DNA of 64,000 nt, taken from Choristoneura fumiferana. Taxonomy: Eukaryota; Arthropoda; Insecta; Lepidoptera; Tortricidae. Below, in pieces: positions 53,708-64,000 of the stretch (position 1 is the stretch's first letter; every line of letters begins with the position of its first letter). Both the position numbers and the translations under genes were made by a program. The notes below the pieces were generated by a model. The model was not told the DNA's origin. It was given only the letters and a program-made list of their open reading frames with translations, and searched no databases. The stretch lies in contig NC_133478.1 in assembly GCF_025370935.1 (NCBI RefSeq), positions 13,497,574 to 13,561,573 of the forward strand. Direction: 5' to 3'.

Positions 53708-54579
53708 AAATTGATATAATTTCACTTTGACTTTTTGAGCACGGGAACTCTTGGGAAGCACACGGACAAGTTGTCATTTTTTTCAATGACACATACGGAC
53801 AGTTTAACCTTATCCTTATATATATTTCTTTTACCCAAAACTGATTTTATTTATTGCGTCTGCGACGAGCGACGCGGAGAGAGCGGCGGCCTCGTGACGT
53901 CACTGAGGTCACTTCCCGCACGAGACGCGACTGAATTGCGCTGCGATTAGGGCTGCCACCTTCTTAGGGCTCCATATTAATGGCAAAAAGGAAACCCTTG
54001 TAATTTTGCTATGTGCATCCGTCTGTCTGTCCGTCCGCGAGTTCGCTTAGAGATTTGTCTCTAGCCAAAACTTAGTAGGTGTTTAAAAATGTTTGTTTGT
54101 TTGTTTGGGCACAAACGGTAGGACATAACTTAAATTATAAACTGAATTACTGAACTAGAGTACTCGTTTAAAAAATATATCAAATGCCCAATTCTTGAAG
54201 CTTTGGATACAAGTGTATTTTAGACTCATAAATAGTTCTAACAATAATGAATATACCTTGTATTTTAGCGTATTTTATTGGTGTCGTATATAACAAGGTA
54301 CTTACTTCTGCACAAAAAAGAGGACATCTTTATTCTAGAATCGTAGGCGTTAACCCTAGCATGTTGTTAAAATATTTGGAAATGGAACGCCGAATTATAA
54401 TTTTGGATCTTTCGTTGTTATTTTGAGTATCTAATCTCATCAATGTATAAAAGTATACATAAATAATTTAACTACCTTAAGTACAGTCGAGTGCAAAAAT
54501 AAGTATTTATTCGAACCACTCAAAAATATGTTAACACAGCCTTATTGCGTCGGAATATATACATATTTTTGAAACACAG

Positions 54580-54581
<2 letters not shown>

Positions 54582-54651
<70 letters not shown>
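54582..54651. repeat. (AC)n microsatellite
   Basis: Uninterrupted AC run of about 35 units just left of the 1.84-kb transposon. Confidence 0.95.
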
Positions 54652-54652
<1 letters not shown>

Positions 54653-55894
54653 GTTCTTTACGTTTTAGTACTATGCGGGTAAGGCCGCGAATTTTGACCA
54701 ATTTGGACGTTTCAAATTTGAAGGCTGATAAAAAAAACTGATAACACCTAGAGGTTTAATTTTTTTTTTATTATATGACACGATATAAACTCTCAAGGTC
54801 GCAAATGAGATAATTGATTTAAACCTTTTAAAAAAATAATAAAAATATATTACCGTCCAAACGTAACGAAAATTGACTATTTTTTTTGACCACGAGTACT
54901 TAATACCTTATTATTTTCATGCTATTTAACTTCTCATGATCATGATTTTGTTTAAACGAAATTTATGATATAACGATAGTCCTACCGATTGCGGAATCAT
55001 GATAATCAAATAATTTTCATGTTTTATATTTATTTCTTTTCACGTGCCAAAAAACCACGTTTTCGTTACGAATACTTAGGTGACGCTTTTTTAAGCTACC
55101 TTTAACGCCAATTTCGGTAGAAATTTTTTTTTACACTGGCAACTAATACTCTAATAGGGCAACATCGATGAGATAAATAAATCTCATCAGTTTGTTGACA
55201 AACAGCCATCAAAAGTGACGCGGAGGTTTTTTTTCGAAAAAACGTCGAAAGTGCTTGTTCGATTTTAAGGGTAAGTAGTGATTATTTTTAACTGGTTGTT
55301 TTTTCATACGATAGGGTAATCTTTTCCATGTAAGTGGCATGTGTTATTATGTTCAAAATGTCGTTATTCACCATGATAAACGATTTTTTGTATAAAATAC
55401 GTTACACTTTCGTTACGATTACGTTACATTTTTACAAAATGCTACGTATTTTGTACATAACGTAACGAAAAAATGTGGTAAAGGGAAGTTCACACAGAAA
55501 AATTCTAACTTACACCAGTTTATTATTAGGTTTCCAATGACTGCACGCACAGTAAGTTAGTTAGATGGATATTTTGAAGTTAAATAAATTTTAATCTGTA
55601 GGTGCAGGGATCGGCACAAGAGAATTGTGGCGAGTTCTGTGTTCACGTCCTGCTACATGCATAGCGTATTTAAAGTGAGAGACAAACGGAGAGATTCACT
55701 TACCTACTTAGTTCATTTGTTACCTAAACTTAATAATCATAATAATTTATTTCCAAAAACATCTTTTTACATTGTCCACTTAACTAAGATACTACTTCCT
55801 AAATTGGTAAAACCTGTGATTTAGGGTTTTGGCCATTTCTTTGAGGTATTTAATAGCTTGTACAGTCGAAGTCACAAGCATGCTCACAACTAGG

Positions 55895-56153
55895 TGGTAG
55901 GACCTTGTGTTAGGTCCGCCCGGATTGCTACCACCATCTTCCTCGCTAATCCTGCCGTGAAGCAGCAGTGCTTGCACTGTTGTGTTTCGGCGTGGTGAGT
56001 AAGACAGCCGGTGAAATTACTGGCACGAGGTATCCCATCATAGGCCTCTAGGTTGGCAACGCGTCTGCAATACCCCTGGTGTTGCAGATTTTTATGGGCG
56101 GTGGTGATCTCTTACTCATTTGATCGTTTGCCATCCAGTCGAATAAAAAAAAA
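55895..56153 (+). mobile_element. SINE/LINE 3' end inserted in the 54.7-56.5 kb transposon
   Basis: Runs from GGTAGGACCTTGTGTTAGGT to GCCATCCAGTCGAATAAAAA. It splits the minus-strand remnant frame of the host element, so it is the younger insertion. Confidence 0.7.
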
Positions 56154-56154
56154 C

Positions 56155-56385
56155 CACATCCAAATTCGTTATGCTTATAAATGTGCACCTTATTGTCAGT
56201 GTTAGAGAGGCATGTAAAGATACACTTTTGGAAAGATGTTCGTCAACTAGAGGTACTTCTTCTTCCACATTCTCATGTTTAGCTCTATAGATCTCATATA
56301 GGACAGATTTAAGATCAGTATCGTCAGAAAGTTCTAGTAAAAATAAAAACTTCACTTTATTATATGAGATGTATTTTTTTTTCAT
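56155..56385 (-). pseudogene. Remnant frame inside the 1.84-kb transposon
   Basis: Open from ATG at 56385 to the SINE border, with LELSDDTDLKSVLYEIYRAK and NVEEEVPLVDEHLSKS, an amphipathic, charged protein-like stretch. It is cut by the SINE at 56153. Function unknown; probably transposon-encoded. Confidence 0.35.
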
Positions 56386-56551
56386 ACATACGTTATCTAA
56401 TGGGAATTTTTACCAGTTTGATCTAGGCTTTATAAAAATTTGCGTTACGTTTTATGGTAACGTCACGTATTTTTTTTGTTATTTCTATGTCACATTGGTC
56501 AAAATTCGCGGCCTTACCCATGCATAGTTCAACACAACAATGAAGTGTCAA

Positions 56552-56800
56552 TTAATTAAATATAAATGTGACCAGCCGTAATAAAATTGAAATCAATGTC
56601 GATCTTTGGTCTACTCTTCGAATTAGATCGTCCAGTTGGTTAGACAAAGAGGAAGTTGACGTTATGTGTTTAACATGTTGTGCAATGACGTTGCATTCAT
56701 TAAAATATGTAAAACATCTTAATATAGTATGATTGTACTTGTCTACATCAAAAGCAACAAGTTGTAAATAGGTATAAAATCTCTCATTACTATTATCCTT
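56552..56800 (-). pseudogene. Unassigned open frame next to the transposon
   Basis: About 80 codons with ERFYTYLQLVAFDVDKYNHT and QLDDLIRRVDQRSTLISILL before a stop at 56552. Upstream it runs into a SINE fragment and a CA array, so any original start is lost. No family recognised; it may be an exon piece or chance. Confidence 0.25.
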
Positions 56801-56882
56801 TCGGCCTATATACGGCCCACTGCAGGGCACAGGCCTCCTCTTAGAGAGAAAGGGCTTGTGCCGTGATTCCCGCGCGGGCCGA

Positions 56883-57011
<129 letters not shown>

Positions 57012-57089
57012 TAAATTTTTAACATTCTCATACAAAAAAGTGACAATTATGTGGAATTCTAGTACTTGTAACGTTTGTGGTACAGGGGC

Positions 57090-57284
57090 CAGGGGTCGGC
57101 AACTTGCGGCTCCCGAGCCACATGCGGCTCTTTGGATTTGAAGCTGTGGCTCTTTAGTTCCAAACTTTATTTATGCAAGTACCATTTATTGTTGGCAAGA
57201 AAGAAATTTGTGACTCTTTAAAAGCGTTGACATTTTGTAAATTTAAATTTTTGGCTCTTCCGACTCAAAAGGTTACCGACCCTG
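57090..57284. mobile_element. hAT-like MITE
   Basis: CAGGGGTCGGCAAC left and GGTTACCGACCCTG right, with TTGCGGCTCCCGAGCCACAT next to the end, typical of hAT non-autonomous elements. No matching 8-bp duplication was found, so the borders may be decayed. Confidence 0.6.
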
Positions 57285-57313
57285 AGATAGATGAAAAGAG
57301 CGCTTCAAACTGC

Positions 57314-57442
57314 GGGGCTACTCCGAAATTCGAAAATCAAAGTTCATATCGTTCTGTTCCTCTGACACTTATGCTATTTAATACGAGAGTGAGAGGAATG
57401 GTACGACACGAACTTCGATTTTCGAATTTTGGAGTAGGCCCT
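57314..57442. mobile_element. Palindromic MITE (GGGCTACT-CGAA family)
   Basis: GGGGCTACTCCGAAATTCGA ... CGAATTTTGGAGTAGGCCCT. The 91-codon frame crossing it is chance. Confidence 0.68.
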
Positions 57443-57540
57443 CTGTAGTAACCCGAAATCCTACGGGAAACTTAGCGCGGCTGTTTTATATATGCAACGT
57501 TAATAAAATCTGCGACTTAATTTTCGGGAAGCCGTGGGTA

Positions 57541-57850
57541 AAGCCGTGGTGGCCGAGTGGTTTGACCTATGGCCTCTCAAGCAGAGGATCGTGGTTTCAA
57601 ACCCCGGCTCGCACCTCTGAGTTTTTCGAAATTCATGTGCGGAATTACATTTGCAATTTACCACGAGCTTTGCGGTGAAGGAAAACATCGTGAGGAAACC
57701 TGCACAAACCTGCGAAGCAATTCAATGGTGTGTGTGAAGTTCCCAATCCGCAATGGGTCCGGGTGGGAACTACTGCCCAAGCCCTCTCATTCTGAGGGGA
57801 GGCCTGTGCCCTGCAGAGGGACGTATATAGGCTGGGATGATGATGAAAAA
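57541..57850 (+). mobile_element. tRNA-derived SINE with RTE-like tail (type 1)
   Basis: Head GCCGTGGTGGCCGAGTGGTT and box B-like GGTTTCAAACCCC, body with TTTGCGGTGAAGGAAAACAT and CGTGAGGAAACCTGCACAAA, tail ACGTATATAGGCTGGGATGA plus GATGATG. The last 60 bp resemble RTE 3' ends, implying mobilisation by an RTE. The 103-codon frame is not a gene. Confidence 0.8.
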
Positions 57851-58744
57851 TATATTACGCGTTGCTTTCAAATATTTTGAATTATTTGCTGGCTGGGATG
57901 ATGATGATGAATTTTCGGGAATTTAGAGGTAGTAAAATGTTTTTCAATTCAACACATCAATAAAGTAGCGTCATCCATGTAGACTGCTGATGAATGAATA
58001 ATGATGCAAATGATGTAAATTGGAAATATTGGAATCGATACATGGCGTGCAAACATTAAATATGCAAGTTGTATGCGTATTTTTGCAGATGATAATAAAA
58101 AACGTGGGCCTTAGAAAAAAAATATTAACTTGACCAATAAATGGATGTTTTTAACATTCACTTGTTTTGTCTGTCACTTTGCCTTTGTACAGTGCGGCAA
58201 AGGTCTAAAATTTTGACTCTAAATTAACGTTTAGTTTATTTAAAAGGTATAAACAGCGACATTCATGGTGTACTGTAAGTGAAAAAAGTGCAGATTTTGT
58301 ATAGCAATAGTGAACTGTGTCGTCACTTGCTAAGCATCTGTTTATTTAATTGAAAGCTAAGTACTAAAGATCTAATTTTACAGTAAGCACTTGCTTACCT
58401 ATTTAAATTGAATATTAATTTGGTTTTTCGTGTTCAAGCAAATAGATTTTTATTAAGAGTAAATTCTCTAAGAATTCATTGAATCAACAATAGTGGAAAA
58501 CATGCAGCGAAATAATTTAAAATAGATGTAACACTGCTTCTTTAGATATAATGACCCATTAGCCTTTATTAACGAGGGTCAATGATCCCTACAAGTTCTT
58601 TTAAGGCGTAGTTTAATTGCAGTTGCCATATCCGCAGTTGTCGGTGATAGTATGTAGATAAGGGTTAATTGAAAGACAAAATTATTCGTCGGTTTTGTAG
58701 AGAAGTATTCTTCTTGTCTTTTACTCAGTTGCTAATGAGCACAA

Positions 58745-58935
58745 TCCTTACTATACAAGTATATTATAAATTGCGAAAGTATGTCTGTGTGTACTCGTAT
58801 GTTACCTCTTTACACTTAAATCGCTGAACTAATACAAATGAAATTTGGTATGAAGATAGTTGAAGACCCTGGGTAGGAGATAGGGTAGTTTTAACGCCGG
58901 AAAATTCTAAAGTTCTCGCGGGATGGCGGGATGAA
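58745..58935 (+). repeat. Interspersed repeat, GCGAAAGT family
   Basis: Begins with TTATAAATTGCGAAAGTATG and ends near TCGCGGGATGGCGGGATG; the terminal CAACAGCTAGT is lost. Confidence 0.5.
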
Positions 58936-58978
58936 AAGACCCGTTACAAGTACCAGCAAAATAGATGCGTATTGTGTA

Positions 58979-59113
58979 CAGTCGAATTATAAACTTGTGA
59001 GCAAAAAATTAATCAAAAATATCTGAACACGACTCTATTGTTAACGGCGTAGAGGCGTGTTCAGATATGTAGTTTTGAACAAATTTTTGCTCACAAGTTT
59101 ATGAACTCGACTG
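58979..59113. mobile_element. Mariner-like MITE (CAGTCGA), copy 2
   Basis: CAGTCGAATTATAAACTTGT ... ACAAGTTTATGAACTCGACTG flanked by TA (58977-58978, 59114-59115). Confidence 0.72.
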
Positions 59114-59474
59114 TACAGTCGGGTGTAAAGATATATACTAGCCAGGACGCAACGCTTAAAAGATAATTTACAGCTGAGGAAACTGAACCATGTAAATGTA
59201 AAACTGCGAAGCAATTCAATGGTGTGTGTGAAGTTCTCGATGCGCACTGGGCCCGCGTGGGAACTACAGCCAAAGCCCTCTCAACCTGAGAAGCGGCCTG
59301 TGCCCAGTAGTAGAATATGTGCATCCATGTCTCAGTTTGTATTTTCGATATGGTTTCACGGGATACCCGTAAAGTAACAAATTTGGAGTTGAAATAAAAA
59401 ATACAAAAAGACTCCAAAAACCAATCATAATTTGATTGCTTAGTAGCGACATCTCTTGTCTGGGTGAGCGGTTG

Positions 59475-59715
59475 GTTCGATAGAGTGTGACGTCTCTCGA
59501 TGAGAGCGGAACATAGATGTCGCTAGTGCTGCTGCATAAGTAGCGTAGTAGAAATAAGCAACCTGAGATATGTATGCATTGGAAAAATTCTTGTCTAGAT
59601 TCCTGACCAGCGGTGGTGTAGGGTTATAGCACGCAGCACGGATTGCCGAGGCCTGGGTTCGATTCCAGCGCTGGTCTCTTTTGGTTTTCTGTGCATCATG
59701 TCTCAGTTTGTATTT
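59475..59715 (+). repeat. Repeat with embedded tRNA-like module (copy 2, decayed)
   Basis: Same as 26275-26525 but with single-base deletions in the D-arm (GTAGGGTTATAG), before box B and in the T-arm (GGTTCGATTCCAG), so it cannot fold well. A short third piece (TGCATCCATGTCTCAGTTTG) lies at 59320-59350. Confidence 0.65.
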
Positions 59716-59804
59716 TCTATGTGATGATGTAGTTTGGATGACAAGTATGGTCAACTAAAATGCGTCGGGGGTTCAAAGTGGTTGATGATGATGATGATGT
59801 AAGT

Positions 59805-60025
59805 ATTTTATTGAATCAGGCGTTACTTTGCGGAGTTCCATATCAATGAACTAAAACAATTTGAAAATATATATTTTTTGTGGTGATAGATGGGTTTGTG
59901 TGATTTGTGTGTGTTCTTACAGTGTGGAGGTGGAGGAACTGCGTGAACACGCGTATCTTGCATAAACTTAGCTATCATAAGGTCGCGGGTGAGCAAAGAA
60001 ATTCTTTTAGTTCATTGATGGTAGT
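59805..60025. repeat. CCTTATGATAGC repeat, short foldback copy
   Basis: Starts AATCAGGCGTTACTTTGCGG and ends GCTATCATAAGGTCGCGGGT; an inner deletion joins two arms. Confidence 0.58.
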
Positions 60026-60494
60026 AGCTTTGCATCTCCAGATCAAGTGACAAAAGGCATATACGACAAAACTAGTCGCGGCATCTCGTGCTAGCAGCTT
60101 CACGGGCGACGCGGTATCGTGGCTTTGGATCGCGCATCGCATGCACTTCAATAATTACAACGGATGCAGCTCCCATCTGTTTGCTTTGTAAAATGATCTT
60201 TATTTAAATACTAAAAGTATGACAGCTGGTTAAATTATAGGTAGGTCCTCTACATTATATTAGACTATCTTAGCTCTCTGGACCGGTAAACATCTGTGAT
60301 CCTTTGGACGTTATGCAAAGATGTTCCAAAGCATTGTCATGTTATTCTTTAATTTCGCTTTCAATGTTACTGACAACAAAATCATTGTTGAGGTTTGGAA
60401 CATTTTCGCATAAACTACGTCCCTTATGTTGCGTTGAATGCCGTATTCCTATAGGATTTAAAGTAGAATATCAAACCTAATAATCCTACGAAAT

Positions 60495-60716
60495 CATGCG
60501 AAAGTTTGTTTTTAATTTTTTTTTAATGTCTTTGTTTTTTTTTTACCTCTTCACGTCTAACCCGCTGAAGCGATTTATGTACTTAGATGACATTTGGTAC
60601 AGAGATAGTTTAAGTCTCGGGAACATAGGATAGTTTTTATCCCGGAATATTGCATAGTTTCCGCGTGATAGCGATAAACGAATTCTACGCGGACGGCGTC
60701 GCGGGCAACAGTTAGT
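60495..60716 (+). repeat. Interspersed repeat ending CGGGCAACAGTTAGT
   Basis: AACCCGCTGAAGCGATTTA, GTGATAGCGATAAACGAATT and GTCGCGGGCAACAGTTAGT identify it as another member of the family at 2585-2800. Confidence 0.6.
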
Positions 60717-60805
60717 AATAAATAAATTCTTTATTTCGAAGCACAAATGACTCCATACATGTTAGTAACAATGGTATTTAAACTTTAAAAACTACCAGAT
60801 CACTT

Positions 60806-61545
60806 TTTTACTTTGTCGTATTACCATATTTTAAATTTGTCTTTGTATGGTGTTAACTACTCACGGCGAACCTTGATCCCTATGACAGTTTCACTGACAT
60901 TTCTGATATTCGATATTCTCATTTTTTTACAGGCAAAGGTAATCTTGCATTCAGCCAAGTTATTTAACATTAATTATTTTCATAAAATAAGATGGATGTA
61001 ATGTTTTTCAAATTCTTATATTTATGCGTTCAGTACTTTATATAAATCCATTACACTCATTGAAGCTCGGAATCTGACTCCGAAAGTCAGACAGATAACA
61101 TTTCACTATCAGATTCTGATTAAAATAGAAAAGTTAATCATAACTCAAAAGCGTTTGTTTTTTTGCCTAGTCCAAGGACAATAAACATTATTGACAAATC
61201 CATGTTTCCTTACATCCTGCTGTAGTCACCGACATCTGCTTTCCGATATGCCCTTCCTTAGATAAGATTTGCAATACGTCGCCGTGTAAGTTTGAATGAG
61301 CTTATTTCCAATAATACTTAATAATTTAATAATATTCTTTTTTTAAATATTATAATTCTACAAATTATGACGTGCTGGACTTCCAAGCATTGCTTTTAAA
61401 CAATTTCGCGTAACTGGACTCCATTACAAGTTTATATAAAAGTGGAGCTAATGAACTGTCACTGTCAGTGTCATAGGGATCAAGGTTCGCCGTGAGTAGT
61501 ATAAGTACATTGCTGTAAAACGACAAAGTACAAAAGTATGCAGCT
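60806..61545. mobile_element. DNA element with about 95-bp inverted ends
   Basis: TACTTTGTCGT and ACTACTCACGGCGAACCTTG, ATCCCTATGACAG at the left are inverted at 61447-61540. The inside (Ile/Phe-rich frames) shows no transposase. Confidence 0.6.
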
Positions 61546-61772
61546 AGTTTTGATGCTGTCCGTACAAAAACAAAATCGAATAAAGTATTGGGCAGTCATA
61601 TCGGTCAGCAGTCCCACTCGGAATATGTTAATAATGGTTTATACAACGTTTCTATAAGTGTGCTTATAGGCTAGTAGGTACATAAACATGTCATTAAATT
61701 CCTGCTCTCGATTGCATCGCCGTATGATGTTTGCGCTCTGTTATTCGAGACCTATGCACTGACGCATTATTG

Positions 61773-61887
61773 TTATGCCTTGTTAATGGAACGTCTTTGT
61801 TTTTCTGCGCGCTCTTGTACAATATCGGGATTTACCGTCCTACCGAGAAACGTAGATTTAATCTCTCTCTCCAGTAATTGCTCTGTT
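61773..61887 (-). CDS. Candidate 3' exon of an unknown gene
   Basis: After a good acceptor (GTTTTGCCAATTAG) the minus strand reads TEQLLEREIKSTFLGRTVNP, DIVQERAEKQRRSINKA and TAA. Charged, helix-like composition looks coding, but no family is recognised and no partner exon was found. Confidence 0.22.
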
Positions 61888-62284
61888 CTAATTGGCAAAA
61901 CAAAAATAATTTGAGTGTAAATTTCTGAAATAATTATGGACATTTTTGACTTATGTACAATTAAATTACTCTTTATTGAGCACCACACAATAAGCAATAG
62001 AGAAAACAGGTAACTGCACAGATAAAAAATATTCCAGGCAGCCTTATAAAATTTTTGCTCACAAGTTTATGAACTCGACTGTACATACCATTATTCACAA
62101 CATTATAGACAAATAGATACACAACAACATTTTATAAAACTCATCATCATTGAGCCTATATACGTCCCTTTGCAGGTTACAGGACTCCTCTCATAATGAG
62201 AGGTCTTGGGTGGGCCGTAGTTATAAAATTAACTACGTGGAATGTTACTATTAACGGAAATTGAAGAGAACACGGTCTATATTG

Positions 62285-62375
62285 ATTTTATGTTAGTGCC
62301 CATAATATAACGCTTTGTTTGCTTATTGTTGGACTAGGTCAATTGGTATTAAATTGTCCCATGATATTTATTTAT
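62285..62375 (+). mobile_element. tRNA-derived SINE (type 2), 3' part
   Basis: GTGCCCATAATATAACGCTT, GGACTAGGTCAATTGGTATT and a TGATATTTATTTATTT tail. 5'-truncated. Confidence 0.65.
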
Positions 62376-62821
62376 TTTGTATACAAAAATATTATTAAGG
62401 AACAATTAAATACTAGTCATAGACTCAGAGTACGGCGATCAAATACTTTCTCAACATAAAACATGATGAAACAAAACACTACCATAGTGGAATTTTTACT
62501 TTCTTTTGATTACCGCGCGGCTGCACTACTCGTAGTTAGCGACCAAAATAACTTCACGTACAAGCAGCAAGTTATTTATAAGATAAAGTACAAGTGCGTC
62601 TTTTAGCTGGCGAAGGAGGTTTTTATTTTATAAGTATACTAGCCTTTACACGCAGTTTTGTTCGCGTGTACCATTTATCTACTTAGCGTTTGAATTGAAA
62701 AATCCGGGTTGAAAATTAATTTGAATATTCCCAAATATTAGAATTTCGTCATTCGTTCTTGTTTGTTAATGTTGTACGGAGAATACATCACCTCTCTTTC
62801 TATAGACGTCTCACTGCTTGG

Positions 62822-62956
62822 CATGAGTTTACAGTGACCGTACTCGATAGCGACAGCGTAAATTATTTGTATGGAGAATTGTACAGCGCCTCTACAAATA
62901 ATTTACGCCGTCGCTATCGAGTACGCGCGGTCACTGTAAACTCATGGTAGTGGTAC
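62822..62956. mobile_element. Palindromic MITE, TACCACTACCATGAG family (copy 2)
   Basis: Same stem as 18705-18843 (CATGAGTTTACAGTGACCGT, CTCGATAGCGAC). The right end joins directly to a different palindromic MITE at 62956. Confidence 0.7.
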
Positions 62957-63110
62957 AGGGCTACTACGAAACTCGAAACTCGAAGTTCGTATCGTACCGT
63001 CCCTCTCGCTCTCGTATTAAATAGTATAAGCACAGTGTAAGAAAATGTTAGACTTTGGTTAAAGTGTCAGTGGGGCCGCACGACACGATCTTCGAGATTC
63101 GTAGTAGCAG
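62956..63110. mobile_element. Palindromic MITE (GGGCTACT-CGAA family)
   Basis: CAGGGCTACTACGAAACTCG ... GAGATTCGTAGTAG, with about 25 extra bases (GTAAGAAAATGTTAGAC) in the centre. Confidence 0.66.
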
Positions 63111-63358
63111 ACCTTCTTAGAATGGCAAAGTCCTGGCCCTGGCAAGATCACCAAAAATTAACTACCAGATATAGCATTACCAAACTTACATTAGGTACCT
63201 AGTTTTAACTCAATCAGATAGGTGCCAGGAAGAATTCACAACCAAACTTACGCTTATATTTAAAATTGTAAGTAAAATAAAAGTAAGCACCTGTAAAATA
63301 CCAAATGTCATCCTAACCCAGCAAACCTCAGCGTGCTATTTTATCTCTTTGTCACTAA

Positions 63359-63489
63359 GGGGCTGTTTCACCACCCATTGATTAATTTTATTTGACGGAT
63401 AAATGTGATGCCGTTTCCGTCTATTCGAACAAAACAAATAGAGATGGCATTAATTTTATCCGTCAAATAAATTTAATCAACGGATGGTT
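63359..63489. mobile_element. PIF-like palindromic MITE (copy 4)
   Basis: Left end intact (GGGGCTGTTTCACCACCCAT), right end broken after CGGATGG. Confidence 0.66.
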
Positions 63490-64000
63490 AGAAGTGGTTA
63501 AATGACTTAATTAGTCTTTTTGACTTACAAATGCGTGAACCCGGTGAACCTTACGGCACCTCTTGCTTTTCCATAAGCATCACAGTATAAATCAGTAGGT
63601 AGGTATATGACCTACGAACGCGCCACGTTAGCACTAACTCGCGTGGTTTGTGGATCATCTACTAGTATATGCTGTGCGAGCGAGCCGACATTCGTTCAAA
63701 AGTTTAATAATAAACGTATGTATAAATAAGTTAACCTTAATTGCTAATGAGATTCAGCCCACGTGCGGTATTGGTAATACCAATAACATTTCGTACTGCC
63801 AGTCAAGAAACGAGTGTTATTTTTGATTTCCGTTAACTAGGGGAACATTCAATATGTTATCTACAGTTAAGTTAAGAAATATGTGTGCAGACTAAGTGAT
63901 AAAAGTATGCTAAAATGACTCAAACGTTTAATATGAGCAACCTCCATATTATATAATATCTTAAACTTTCATGATTTTCACTCATAGTCAAAATACCACG
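63490..64000. other. No gene seen
   Basis: No recognised repeat or frame to the end of the window. Confidence 0.4.

Larger units (their letters stand above)
54677..56519. mobile_element. 1.84-kb DNA transposon with 4-bp duplication (Sola2-like?)
   Basis: Ends GGGTAAGGCCGCGAATTTTG and its complement form a TIR of about 27 bp, flanked by ATGC on both sides (54673-54676, 56520-56523). CGTTACG words recur inside. Minus-strand frames (56116-56385, and STVQAIKYLKEMAK at about 55792-55870) may be transposase or accessory remnants, split by a SINE. 4-bp duplications and a GRG start suit Sola2, but I saw no DDE motif. Confidence 0.62.

Overview
The window looks like nuclear DNA of a lepidopteran (moth or butterfly). 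It is AT-rich, intron-rich and packed with short interspersed elements of lepidopteran type: RTE LINE tails ending in (GATGAT)n, tRNA-headed SINEs, many small inverted-repeat MITEs, and CA/GATG microsatellites. Nothing in it looks bacterial or viral. All calls were made by eye from sequence, splice signals and family motifs; no database search was possible.

The main content is a minus-strand cluster between about 41.1 and 17.5 kb made of four THAP-domain units, named here D, C, B and A in transcription order. Each has the same two-exon design. A short first exon carries ATG and the first zinc Cys pair (C-x4-C) and ends in a phase-2 donor. A second exon carries Trp, C-x2-H and the end of the THAP fold, and ends in phase 0. 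Unit A continues through three more phase-0 exons (Ser/Thr linker, acidic stretch with a SUMO-like motif, C-terminal coiled coil) to a stop at 17493, giving a 218-residue protein. Units B and D have extra phase-0 linker exons but no terminal exon that I could find, and C has only the two THAP exons. They are therefore either separate genes whose last exons I missed, or alternative THAP starts that share the A 3' exons. Unit B has a good arthropod core promoter (Inr TCAGT plus DPE GGACGT), and unit C has a similar Inr.

The introns and flanks of the cluster are loaded with transposons. Intron 1 of A holds a 2.6-kb RTE-like LINE with an intact reverse transcriptase, a 12-bp target duplication and a C-terminal CCHC finger. 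A hAT MITE with a perfect 8-bp duplication lies at 28.1 kb, between B and A. Two inverted arms of a decayed element flank B exons 1-3. Foldbacks lie in intron 1 of C and of D.

The left flank (1-17.4 kb) and right flank (41.3-64 kb) hold mostly repeats: LINE 3' ends, SINEs, PIF-, mariner- and piggyBac-like MITEs, a 1.84-kb element with 4-bp target duplication (Sola2-like?) at 54.7-56.5 kb, and long CA arrays. A CpG-rich block at 44.6-45.05 kb may be the promoter or first exon of another gene. No rRNA gene, convincing tRNA gene or CRISPR array was seen.
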